Source: Deltaproteobacteria bacterium
Lineage (GTDB): Bacteria; Desulfobacterota; Desulfarculia; Adiutricales; Adiutricaceae
DNA length: 64,000 nucleotides
Assembly: GCA_031276865.1 (NCBI GenBank)
Contig: JAISMF010000078.1
Coordinates: 1 to 64,000 of the forward strand
Direction of reading: 5' to 3'
In this document: positions 54,905 through 63,305 of the stretch, one piece after another
How positions within the stretch are numbered: the stretch's first letter is position 1
Layout: each line of letters begins with the position of its first letter
Made by a program: the position numbers and the translations under genes
The notes under the pieces: model-generated
Told to the model about the DNA's origin: nothing
Databases searched by the model: none
The model's input: only the letters and a program-made list of their open reading frames with translations

Positions 54905-55537
54905 TCAAGCCGCGCCGCCGCCCCGGGGTCCGCCCACGTTTTGGAAGGCGGAGTTGAAGTCGCGGTAGAGCTCCTTGTTGTTCCTTATCCGGTGCCATTT
55001 TTTCAGGAAACCCTCCGGCACCTTTTCGGCGTTCACAATCTCCACCTTCTCCCAGGGAAAGGGCCCAGGAATGGGGTAGGCGTAGTAGGGGCACTCCGGC
55101 GGGAGGTTTTTCGCGTAAAGAACCCTAGGCGTCCTCCATTCCAGCCGCGCGGCGTAGAGGCGGTGCATGCCGTCGTTTACGACGTTCACCGCGGTTCCGT
55201 CCGCCTCCGTATGCCTTTCGATCACCGGGGGAAGGAGGTCGACGGGTTCCGGGACGCCTGCTATACGAAGGGTCAGGTAGCCGTCCAGATCGGCGGGATC
55301 TTGGCCCCGATCTCTGAGCTCGAAACCCAGATGCCGGACTTTTTGGAGCTCCGGGACCAGGACGTAGCGCTGGGCCGGCCGAAACTCCTCGAAGGGCATC
55401 CTCTCCAGGGAAAGCTCGGCGTCCTCGTAGGGGCGGATTTCCCGGTTTCGCAGCATGACCACTTCCCGCAGCTTACGGAAAAGCTCCTCGGCCGGGTGGA
55501 CCTCGACCGCGGTTATTTTAAAGGGCGAAAAGGCCAT
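54905..55537 (-). CDS. hypothetical protein with DG-x-HR (ParB/sulfiredoxin-like) motif
   Basis: 210 residues from the ATG at 55537 (MAFSPFKITAVEV, GGAAGCGAG upstream). The open frame continues to 55954 but the extra part is not protein-like. NVVNDGMHRLYAARLEW resembles the catalytic DGxHR turn of ParB/sulfiredoxin-fold nucleotide-binding proteins. YAYPIPGPFPWEKVEIVN is another distinctive stretch. There is no signal peptide. It lies 241 bp upstream of the dCMP deaminase gene. Function not known; the ParB-like idea is a motif impression only. Confidence 0.65.
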   Translation of the reverse strand: MAFSPFKITAVEVHPAEELFRKLREVVMLRNREIRPYEDAELSLERMPFEEFRPAQRYVLVPELQKVRHLGFELRDRGQDPADLDGYLTLRIAGVPEPVDLLPPVIERHTEADGTAVNVVNDGMHRLYAARLEWRTPRVLYAKNLPPECPYYAYPIPGPFPWEKVEIVNAEKVPEGFLKKWHRIRNNKELYRDFNSAFQNVGGPRGGGAA

Positions 55538-56173
55538 CGTTTCTCGCTTCCGCCCCTCCCCGGCCGGATCGCGGCCGGGGAGGGGCCCGGGGGTTTCGCG
55601 CCGGAAACATGATGTGGTGTGCGCCGCGGCGGGTGTTTCCAGCGGTTGTGCGAAATTCCGGCTCATTATAGCAGAGTCGCGGGCCGCGCGCAGCCCTAAT
55701 CGCCCGGATTCGTTTCGGCCTTTCTCCGGCGCCTTTTCCGGCCTTTGCGGGAAGCCTTTCGGGTTTTTTTTCCGGCCCCGGGGAGGATCGAGGCGGACGA
55801 AAAAAAGGGCTGAAAAGGGGCGGGAAAATTGTTTTCCGGCGTCGGATGGCGAATAAATTATATGACTGAGGGAAAGTCCTTGTCCACAACATATGGGGTG
55901 TTTTTCCGCCGCGGCGGAAAATCCGTCTTTCAATCCCGTTTTATTTAGATGCATTAATAGTATTAAGATATATAATTATGATTAATTAAAATTAAAAGCT
56001 TTAAAACGATAACACTTACGCCGCGGATATTTAGCGGCTTTACTTTCCAAGGCCCTCTACATATACTGTGCGCCATCATACGTGAAAACCCTCGTCCGGG
56101 GAGACGCTTCCGGATTTCCCTTTCTGTAGTTCGGCCGGCCCTGTTTTCCGGCCGGAAAGGCTTTGATTCTTTC
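55538..56173. other. divergent intergenic region, AT-rich in the middle
   Basis: Between the DGxHR gene and the helicase. AT-rich at 55940-56030 (TTAATAGTATTAAGATATATAA), likely holding promoters. No gene is supported. Confidence 0.45.
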
Positions 56174-59100
56174 ATGCGGGATGAAGAAACGTCCGACATC
56201 CGGCCTTTTTCCGGCGCGGGCGGGGGGGATCGCCCGCCCGCGCCGGCGTCCGCCGCGGGCGGGGGGAAGGGGCGCGAGTCCGTCTTCGCGCGCCTGAAGC
56301 TTCCCGTCCCGAAGTGGGCGAGACCCGGGGGCGTTCCCTTCGCGGAGGCCCAGGCGGCGGCCGTCGGGGCGCCCGGGGGCTCGGGCGATCCCGGGGGGGG
56401 GCTTCCCCGGGCCGGGGCGCGGCCGGAGCCTCCCTTTGGCGGGAAGCCCCGCCCGGGGCGGCCCCCCAGGCGCGCCTTTCCCGAAAAGGAACCCATGGAG
56501 CCGAAGCCTCCCGCGCCGCGCTTGGCCGGAGGGGGGCGCGCCGCGGCCTCCGCGGCGGCGGCGAACCCCGCGGCGGCGCCGCGGCCCCCAAGGAGCTTCG
56601 CCGTCATGCCCCCGGGAAGCTCCGTTCCGGAGGAGCTGAAAGGGGACCCCGTTTCCATCGCGCGGCACATGATCGTCCACGAGGCCAGATCCGCGGTTTC
56701 GTTTCCCGAGCTGCGAAAGCTCCATCGGGCGGAGCGGCCGCTTTCCTTCTCGTCTGCGCTGGAGATTCCCGAGCTCTGTCTGGACGAAAACCGGGAGTTC
56801 GTCATCGCCTCCAGGTTCTTTTCGGGCAACCTGGCCGCTAAAAAGGAGCTCTACGAAAGGCTCGCCAGGCATGAGGGGGACCCTTCGGTCTCCGCCAAGT
56901 GGGCCCTCCAGGCGGAAAGGTTCAAGGAGTTATTTCCGGCCCGGGATCCCTACGCCGTCACCTTCGGCATGCGGCAGAAGTGGATCCCCTTGAAGTATCT
57001 GGCCGAGTTTTTGGAGTCCAGGCATTTCAGCGCGCGGCTTAGGGGGGGCGCTCTCTCCCTTTCGGGGCTCTTCGACCCCTTCGTGAAAAACCTCGCCCGC
57101 TACCTCCAGGAGAAGTCCCTCTCCGGAACCCTGGAAAACATCAACCAGGACCGCAAGCGCATAGACGGATTGGAATCCGACTTCAACGAGTGGATGCGCT
57201 CGCACCAGGATTGCCTGGATCTCTGCTCCCTCTACAACCGCTGTTTCAACTCCTCCGCCGCCGCCGTCTACGAAAGCGATCCCTTGGACCTGGACGACCT
57301 CCTCTCCGGCGATGTGGGGCTTCACGGCTACCAGCGGGCCGAAATCAGGAGGCTCGCCGCGGAGGGCGGGGGAGTCTGCGCCTACGGGGTCGGGCTGGGG
57401 AAGACCTTGATCGCCCTGGGCCTCCACGCCTGGGGCCGGAGGCACGGGCTTTTCACAAGGACCCTGATCGTGGCGCCGTCGTCGGTCATGGGCAACTGGC
57501 GTGGCGAGGCGGGGCGCTTTTTCCACCCCGACTACGCGCGTGGCGAGATTCTGTGCGCGGGCGTGGCGGAAGGCGGCTCCGCCGCCGGATCCTACAACGC
57601 CTCCCAGGCCCTTTCCGATCTGAAACGGGCCACGGCGGGCGGGGCCTCCCTCGTGGTCGTGTCCAAGGAGAAGTTCGCCGCTCTGCGCCTGTCGCCCGAG
57701 CGTAGGAAGGCCTTTTCCGACTACGCTTTGGAATTCTGCCCCGGCATGGGAAAGGCCTTGGGCGAGTTCGCCCTGGGGGAAGGGGACGGCGCCTGGCCTT
57801 ATTTGGAGGACTTCGGCTTCGACAACGTGATAATTGACGAGGCCCACGTCTTTAAAAACTGCCTCACCTGCTCGTCTTCCGCCGGAAGAATCGCCTACCT
57901 CTCCATCCCCCCGGTCTCGAAAAACGCCTTGAACGCCGCCGCCAAGGCCTTCGCCGTCCGGAACGGCGGAAAGGGCCGCTCTTACGCCTTAACCGCCACC
58001 CCGGTCACCAACTCGCCTTTCGAGATCTTCAACATGCTGGCTTTGGTGACCGATCTCTCCGTTTTCAGGGAGATGGGGGTGGAGACCATCAACGACGTGG
58101 TGCGGGTCTTCGGCCGGGTGAACGTGGTGGCCCGGGTGAAGGTGAGCGGGGAGGCGGAGGAAACCGAGGCCCTTTTGGGCTTCGTGAACCTGGACGGGCT
58201 TAGGACCCTTTTCAACTCCTTCGTGCACTTCGACGGACCGGAGACCGCCGGGGATTCCTTCTCCCGGCCGGAGGCCAACGAGAAGCACGAATACGTCGCC
58301 TTGGAGCCCGAGCAGGAGGAGTTGTACAAGTCTTTGCGGGACCAGGCCCTGGAGGCGGAAAGGGGCGGATCCCCGGGGACTCCCTCCCGGATACTTTCCA
58401 TCATCCGCGACATGGACAGATTGACTCTGGACATCGACACCTACAAGCGGCAAACCACCTACCTCTTCGAAGGGGTCCAGGAGGAGAGGCTCAGGGCTTT
58501 GGCCGGCCGCCTCCCCCGGGTCTGGGCGGTTTCCGCCCCGGACGAGGAGACCGGGGCCAGGTGTAAAAAGGAGACCCCCATGAGCTACCTCCTGCGGCGC
58601 CGCCAGGACGGACTGGTCTCGCTGACGGTGCCGGAGGATATGGACTCCCTGGTGGATCAGGCCGTCTCGTCTTTGGGGATTCCGGAAGGCGCCGTCTCGC
58701 ACCCTCTGAACCCCAAATACCGGAGGCTCGCGGAGCTTTTAAAGGAATACCACGAAAAGGGCGGAAAGCAACTGGTCTTCACCGAGGAGAAGACCCATCA
58801 CCGGAAGCTGAGGCGGATAATCTCCAAGGTCCTGGAAATCGACCCCTCCCGGGTGGGCATAATAAACGCCTCCGAGTCCCAGGGCTACCGCCTGGAGAAG
58901 ACCATCCGCGACTACAACTCCGGCCGGGCGGACGTGGTGGTGGCCAACCGCAAGGCCGAGCTGGGCGTGAACCTCCAGACCCGCACCACGGCCATCCACC
59001 ATCTAACCCTTCCCTGGACGCCCGCGAGCATCCAGCAGCGTAACGGCCGGGGGATCCGCCAGGGAAATTTGGAAGACGAGGTGGCGGTGCACTACTATTT

Positions 59101-60607
59101 CGGGGAGAAGACCTTCGACGCCTACCGCCACACCATTTTGGAGATGAAGGCCAACTGGATAAACGAGCTTTTGGAGGGCGGAAAAAGCACCATGGCCAAC
59201 GCCGAGGCTCCGGACATGGAGGAGATCCTCGATCTCCTCTCCGACTCCCCGGAGGAGGCGGAAAGAAGGCGCGAGGAGCGACGGCGGACCGCGGACGAGT
59301 ACTACCGGGAGCGGCAGCGGGAGGGCGTCTTCAGGGTGCTGCGGGCCATGACCGAGCTGAGGGCCGCGAAAATCAGGGTCGTGAGGAGGCAGAATCAGGT
59401 TTTACGGCGCCTGGACGAGGAGCACCAAAAAAAGATTTCCGAGATGACGGCTTTGGAAAGGGAAAAGGAGAGGGCCGCCCGGGAGCCCGTCCGGCCGGTT
59501 TTGGGCCTCGCCGGCGGTCTGGCCCGCAAAGAGGAGCTGGAGCTCAAACTGGCCTCCCTGCGGGAGGCGCACGAGAAAGACATGCGGAGGCGCGCGGAGG
59601 AGATAAACTCCCTCGCGCGGCGCGTGAACTCCATTAAAGGAAACGGCGACGAGTACCGGAGGGCCAGAAACGATCTGGCCCTGGCCAAGGCCGGAAAGGA
59701 GGAAAAGGAGAGGGACTTCATTAGGACGTCCGCCGCCGTGAACAAGGCCGTGAGGGAGCTCTCCGAGCTCCTCCCCGCCCCCTCCGCCCCCCAGCCGCAA
59801 AGGGCCCAGCCGGCCGCGGACGGCTGGCGGGAGGATCTCGAATCCCAAAGGGAGGCCGCCGGAGCCGAGGTCAGACGGAAAATCGCGGAGGCCGAGGGCC
59901 GCGACGAAAGATACATCAGGCAGAATCTGGAATACTTCAAAGAGCTGGACGCGGCCGGAAAGCTTCCCTTCCCCCTAGGCGTCCTAGACGAGCTCGGAAG
60001 CTTCATAATCTCCTCCGACAACCAGATAGTCCGGATCGGAGACAGGTTTTTAAGGCGCGGCGGGGATTTCTTCAACGGAATCGAGGTGCGGGAGATCTAT
60101 CCCGAGGAGATGACGGTCAAAGCCGACGTCTACGATCCCATCGCGGGAAGGCGGACCCGCTCGGTGAACGTGGACGCCCTGGTGAAATACGAAAGGCTCG
60201 AAGAGGGGGACGGCGCCTCCTTTGACCGGGTGGCCTACGGAAAGCTTCCCGAATCAAAAATATTCACGAAAGAGTCCTTCGAAAAATACCTCCCCTTCAT
60301 AAAGTTCGACCTCTCCCGGGGTTTGATCCTGAAGGCGGGCGGAAAATACCAGGTGGTCTTGGACGGAAAGACGCCTCCGCCCGCGGGGGCCGTCCCCGTC
60401 TGGCCGGATTTGGAGGATCCGAACTTGATTCCGGCTTTGGCCGGAGCCTGGTTCGAGGCCGGGGCCGGGTCCAAAACCAAGCCGTCGTCTTTATTGCCGG
60501 AGGACCTTTTGGGTGACGACTTCGAGTCCGTCCTCCAAAGGGCGGCGGGGAGGAAAGCCTCCAAGCCCGAAGGCAGGGCCCGGGAACCCGGAGAGTCGCG
60601 GCCCTGA
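56174..60607 (+). CDS. giant SNF2-type (superfamily 2) helicase, mobile-element style
   Basis: 1477 residues. The first 150 are Pro/Ala/Gly-rich and disordered. The helicase has LHGYQRAEIRRLA, Walker A GVGLGKTLIALG (about 404), LIVAPSSVMGNW, DEAH box VIIDEAHVFKN (about 550), ALTATPVTNSPFEI (about 604), then a C-lobe KQLVFTEEKTHHRKL, AELGVNLQTR and the arginine motif IQQRNGRGIRQG (about 952). A helical coiled region (about 1030-1230) and a final folded domain follow. Proteins of this size and order occur on integrative elements and phages, where they are part of DNA transfer or defence. GGAAAGG lies some 12 bases before the ATG. The role is unknown; no partner genes are adjacent. Confidence 0.85.
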   Translation: MRDEETSDIRPFSGAGGGDRPPAPASAAGGGKGRESVFARLKLPVPKWARPGGVPFAEAQAAAVGAPGGSGDPGGGLPRAGARPEPPFGGKPRPGRPPRRAFPEKEPMEPKPPAPRLAGGGRAAASAAAANPAAAPRPPRSFAVMPPGSSVPEELKGDPVSIARHMIVHEARSAVSFPELRKLHRAERPLSFSSALEIPELCLDENREFVIASRFFSGNLAAKKELYERLARHEGDPSVSAKWALQAERFKELFPARDPYAVTFGMRQKWIPLKYLAEFLESRHFSARLRGGALSLSGLFDPFVKNLARYLQEKSLSGTLENINQDRKRIDGLESDFNEWMRSHQDCLDLCSLYNRCFNSSAAAVYESDPLDLDDLLSGDVGLHGYQRAEIRRLAAEGGGVCAYGVGLGKTLIALGLHAWGRRHGLFTRTLIVAPSSVMGNWRGEAGRFFHPDYARGEILCAGVAEGGSAAGSYNASQALSDLKRATAGGASLVVVSKEKFAALRLSPERRKAFSDYALEFCPGMGKALGEFALGEGDGAWPYLEDFGFDNVIIDEAHVFKNCLTCSSSAGRIAYLSIPPVSKNALNAAAKAFAVRNGGKGRSYALTATPVTNSPFEIFNMLALVTDLSVFREMGVETINDVVRVFGRVNVVARVKVSGEAEETEALLGFVNLDGLRTLFNSFVHFDGPETAGDSFSRPEANEKHEYVALEPEQEELYKSLRDQALEAERGGSPGTPSRILSIIRDMDRLTLDIDTYKRQTTYLFEGVQEERLRALAGRLPRVWAVSAPDEETGARCKKETPMSYLLRRRQDGLVSLTVPEDMDSLVDQAVSSLGIPEGAVSHPLNPKYRRLAELLKEYHEKGGKQLVFTEEKTHHRKLRRIISKVLEIDPSRVGIINASESQGYRLEKTIRDYNSGRADVVVANRKAELGVNLQTRTTAIHHLTLPWTPASIQQRNGRGIRQGNLEDEVAVHYYFGEKTFDAYRHTILEMKANWINELLEGGKSTMANAEAPDMEEILDLLSDSPEEAERRREERRRTADEYYRERQREGVFRVLRAMTELRAAKIRVVRRQNQVLRRLDEEHQKKISEMTALEREKERAAREPVRPVLGLAGGLARKEELELKLASLREAHEKDMRRRAEEINSLARRVNSIKGNGDEYRRARNDLALAKAGKEEKERDFIRTSAAVNKAVRELSELLPAPSAPQPQRAQPAADGWREDLESQREAAGAEVRRKIAEAEGRDERYIRQNLEYFKELDAAGKLPFPLGVLDELGSFIISSDNQIVRIGDRFLRRGGDFFNGIEVREIYPEEMTVKADVYDPIAGRRTRSVNVDALVKYERLEEGDGASFDRVAYGKLPESKIFTKESFEKYLPFIKFDLSRGLILKAGGKYQVVLDGKTPPPAGAVPVWPDLEDPNLIPALAGAWFEAGAGSKTKPSSLLPEDLLGDDFESVLQRAAGRKASKPEGRAREPGESRP

Positions 60608-60639
60608 CTCACGGCCGCGGGCGGAACTTTGGCGGCGAA

Positions 60640-61416
60640 AGGGGCCGGGAAGTCCGGCTGGCTTCAATTTCGATACAAGTGGAAAAAATCCGGCCGGGGA
60701 AAAGGCGTAGTCGTCGTGGCCGCGGATGGCGGAGAGCTTCAAAAGCGGCCTCTCCTTTTGGAAGAGGGACTCCGCCATGTCCCGGAGCCCCCGCCGGGAC
60801 TTGGCGACGCCCGCCCGCGCCCCCCTTTTAGGAGCTTGTCCTCGAGCTTGGCGACCGCGGCCAAGGCCCGGGAGCGGGACCTTCTGGTTTTGACCGCCAG
60901 GGTTCCCGCGCCGGCGTCCGGACCAGGGGGCGGGCGCCGCCGGACCCGGCGGGCGCGAAGGCCGCGGCGGGTTTGAAATCCTGGTCCGCCACGGGCCGGA
61001 CCAGGGAATCTTCGCGTCTCCGGCGAGCCGGGTTTCGGGCGCGCCTTGGTTCCGGCGAGCGTTAAGCTTCCGGATGAGGGCCACGCCTTCCTCGTCTAGG
61101 AGCTCCTTCTTTTTATGAAGCCGAAGCCGTGAAAACCCATGGACTCCCGGTTCTCCATGAGTTTGGCGAGGGTCACGTTCATGGCCGGGGCGGAGGGTTT
61201 GAGTTTGGAGCTGTTTAAAAAGATCCTCCCCCTACGCGATCCGAGGGTGAATTCCGGAAATTCCTCTCGGCCCCGCCGCGGAGAAGTTTTGAAAATCTCC
61301 AGTCTCTCCACGAAGATCTTGTTGTCGGGCTGACGGATCTTCACTAGCTCTGGGAGGCGCGTGAGGGAGTGGAGGATTGGATCCGCGCGGCTCGGGGCTG
61401 TTTCGGCTGCGGCCAT
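60640..61416 (-). pseudogene. frameshifted gene fragment of unknown family
   Basis: From an ATG at 61416 one frame gives TRLPELVKIRQPDNKIFVERLEIF and NVTLAKLMENRESMGFHGFGFIK. The next frame continues KKKELLDEEGVALIRKLNARRNQG. A third has LAVKTRRSRSRALAAVAKLEDKLLK. The smooth joining suggests one protein broken by at least two frameshifts. It is in GC-rich DNA next to the helicase gene, in the opposite direction and partly facing it. I do not recognise the family. Confidence 0.5.
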
Positions 61417-61503
61417 CTCGGCGCCCGAAAAAACTTCCGGAAGAAGCGGGAAAGAAAAGAAAAACCCGAAAGCCGGACCCGCGGGCGGAAGACCACGTCC
61501 CTG

Positions 61504-61538
61504 TTGACAGAAATTAAACCTTGATCTGTATGAGTCAA
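61504..61538. promoter_or_regulatory. overlapping divergent promoter candidates
   Basis: Plus strand: TTGACA at 61504-61509, 17 bp, TGTATG at 61527-61532. Minus strand: TTGACT (61533-61538) with TAATTT 16 bp downstream (61511-61516). The minus one would serve the broken gene and the plus one the small ORF at 61677. Confidence 0.4.
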
Positions 61539-61676
61539 GATAAAAATGGATACAGGGCGCGGCGGAGAAAAAATTTACTTGACAAACAAGCTGAAAAGTG
61601 TTTTCGTGTTAAATAATTTGATAAGCGTCAAATTGATGTTTCACCCGTCAAAGGGATTTCAGCCGAGGAGGCGAAG

Positions 61677-61814
61677 ATGCGGACTAACGCGGCGAAAAAT
61701 GAAATTTTCCCGGCGCCCTCGCGCCTAGCGGGAGAACTTGCCGCTTCGGGGAAAGAACGTTTTGGCATGATTGTTGCTCTCTCTCAGGCCGCGGGTCTGA
61801 CGGCGATCACGTAA
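61677..61814 (+). CDS. 45-residue small ORF followed by a strong terminator
   Basis: ATG at 61677 with a near-perfect ribosome-binding site GAGGAGG five bases upstream. It encodes 45 residues (MRTNAAKNEIFPAPSRLAGE... ending AAGLTAIT), no obvious membrane helix though the last third is mildly hydrophobic. A compact hairpin (61820-61840) and a strong terminator (61846-61894) follow at once. The unit is a short monocistronic transcript. Function unknown; it could be a small protein or a leader peptide. Confidence 0.55.
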   Translation: MRTNAAKNEIFPAPSRLAGELAASGKERFGMIVALSQAAGLTAIT

Positions 61815-61819
61815 ATTTC

Positions 61820-61840
61820 TTTCTGAGTTTTTTTCAGAAA
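61820..61840 (+). other. hairpin directly after the small ORF
   Basis: TTTCTGA / TCAGAAA seven-base-pair stem with a T-rich loop, five bases after the small ORF's stop and six before the terminator stem. It may regulate read-through or protect the transcript. Confidence 0.5.
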
Positions 61841-61845
61841 CTTAT

Positions 61846-61894
61846 ACCGCTCATTTCAAAGCCTTCAAAGGTTTTGACATGAGCGGTTTTTTTT
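61846..61894 (+). terminator. strong Rho-independent terminator
   Basis: ACCGCTCAT at 61846-61854 pairs with ATGAGCGGT at 61879-61887; an inner CAAAGCC / GGTTTTG stem extends it. Eight T residues close it. Confidence 0.9.
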
Positions 61895-62438
61895 GTCCTT
61901 TCGAAGTTTTGAAACGGCCACGGGCGGAAATGTTTTTAAAAAACAGTGTTCCTTAAAGCGGGAGCGTCTTTTCGTTTTTTCAGGGTCCGCTTAGCTGGCC
62001 GGCCGCGGTATTTTCGCGGCCAAGCGGGGAAAGCGTTTCTGTCCCTTTGTTTGTTTAAGCGACGATTGTCGTTTTTGAACGCGATTGGTGGAGGTCGTTT
62101 TTGGGATAGCTCCATAACATGGGACTATTTTTGGTGGTTAGCGCTTTTTATTTCTTCTCATACAATATCATCCTCAAATCATTCCGGACATAATAATCGG
62201 CCGCGCTCAACGTCCGCCGTCGGGCGGGCGGTCTTCAAAAGCGCGGAGTTTAATTTCGGCATCGAATTGTAGTTTCACCAGTTAATCTTATTTCAACCGC
62301 GGAGAGCGGACTAAAAAATTGGAAAAAGTTTTTTTTCTTAATAACCGTACTCCTTGCGAAATAATTTGCAAATACGATAGATATTCTTCTTCTCCTACAA
62401 AGCTAGCGGTTTATCCTAACTCTAAAGAACCGCGCGCT
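61895..62438. other. AT-rich non-coding region
   Basis: About 540 bp without a supported gene. A 108-codon ORF at 61946-62272 has no ribosome-binding site and no protein-like sequence. Confidence 0.4.
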
Positions 62439-62668
62439 ATTCGAACACGATGGCTGTCAAGCGTCTACTTTCCGGTCCGGTAAAGCGTACTTCGTCCACC
62501 TACATTATATATCTTCCTGGCCAATACACGCATGCGCCACAGTCTCTTTGACATGGTAGTTCCGGAACTGAGTCCGGAACATGTTTCTCCGCGGATCATT
62601 TTGCGAAGAGACATCCTTCCCTCCACGCTCTCCGCGGTCCGAATGCGTCCCATGTTCGAACGCTTCAT
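62439..62668 (-). ncRNA. candidate large structured non-coding RNA, copy B (core)
   Basis: The reverse complement is a 230-nt block homologous to 5418-5650. The ends can pair (GTTCGAACA near the 5' end with TGTTCGAAT at the 3' end, nine pairs including one G-U). ACATG...CATGT encloses GTTCCGG-ACTCAGTT-CCGGAAC, a seven-base-pair stem with the shared ACTCAGT loop. The 80-codon ORF across it (62707 to 62465) is out of frame relative to copy A, so the similarity is at RNA level. It is AT/GC-mixed in a non-coding island upstream of the second autotransporter gene, in the opposite direction. Confidence 0.55.
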
Positions 62669-63206
62669 CGGCGCTACGAGGTTATCCGACATCTCCGCCC
62701 CGTACATGTGGGGATTACGCTTCCTTTTCCCTTACCGTACCAAGACTCCATAATCAAGGGAGGAACGAAGGTCTCACCGTTCCCGCGCGCGTTGCCTGGA
62801 TAACATGGCAAAGTCTCCGACACCGTGGGATTCCGAGACGACTCTCTATAACGCGACTCTGATGTGGACATCCGCCTAATCAACGGCATGGGCGTCCGCA
62901 AACTAGCGCTTTTCGGAGCTTAATGGCTGGTCTACTCCCCGCCTGCCTACGCTTCAAAACCGCCCTCACGGACGAATTCACAAGCCTCGGGGATGAATGA
63001 CTAGCTAGGGTTTGGTCATGGAAGCGCTTCCCTTCCCGCGATACCTGGATTTATCCAGTCGCGTCTATTTTCAAAAATTTCCGCATTTAAAATTAATGTC
63101 CCGACGGTTAAAGATTGGGAAAAAGCCATACATTCACGGGAACCGCTTCATTTTACCGTTCTAACTTTTATTAGCCAGGGTAATAACTAGAGGGATCATA
63201 CAAAAT
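62669..63206. other. region upstream of RNA copy B, hairpin-rich, no gene
   Basis: No supported gene. On the minus strand TTGCGGAC at about 62901 matches the upstream block of copy A. A 12-bp palindrome GGAAGCGCTTCC lies near 63020-63031, and CTGGAT-AA-ATCCAG near 63045-63058. It is likely the 5' part of the RNA element. Confidence 0.45.
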
Positions 63207-63305
63207 ATGGAATCAATCAAAATTGTATATAACACAAAAAGTATCGAGTTTCAATTTCTTAAAAAGGCGGTGATTTTTGGCATACGCGTCATACAGGAGC
63301 GGCAC

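Noticed and set aside
61946-62272. 108-codon ORF
   Set aside because: No ribosome-binding site, odd composition, lies directly after a terminator without a promoter.
62465-62707. 80-codon ORF in RNA copy B as a protein
   Set aside because: In copy A single-base gaps change the frame while nucleotides stay conserved, so the protein is not conserved.
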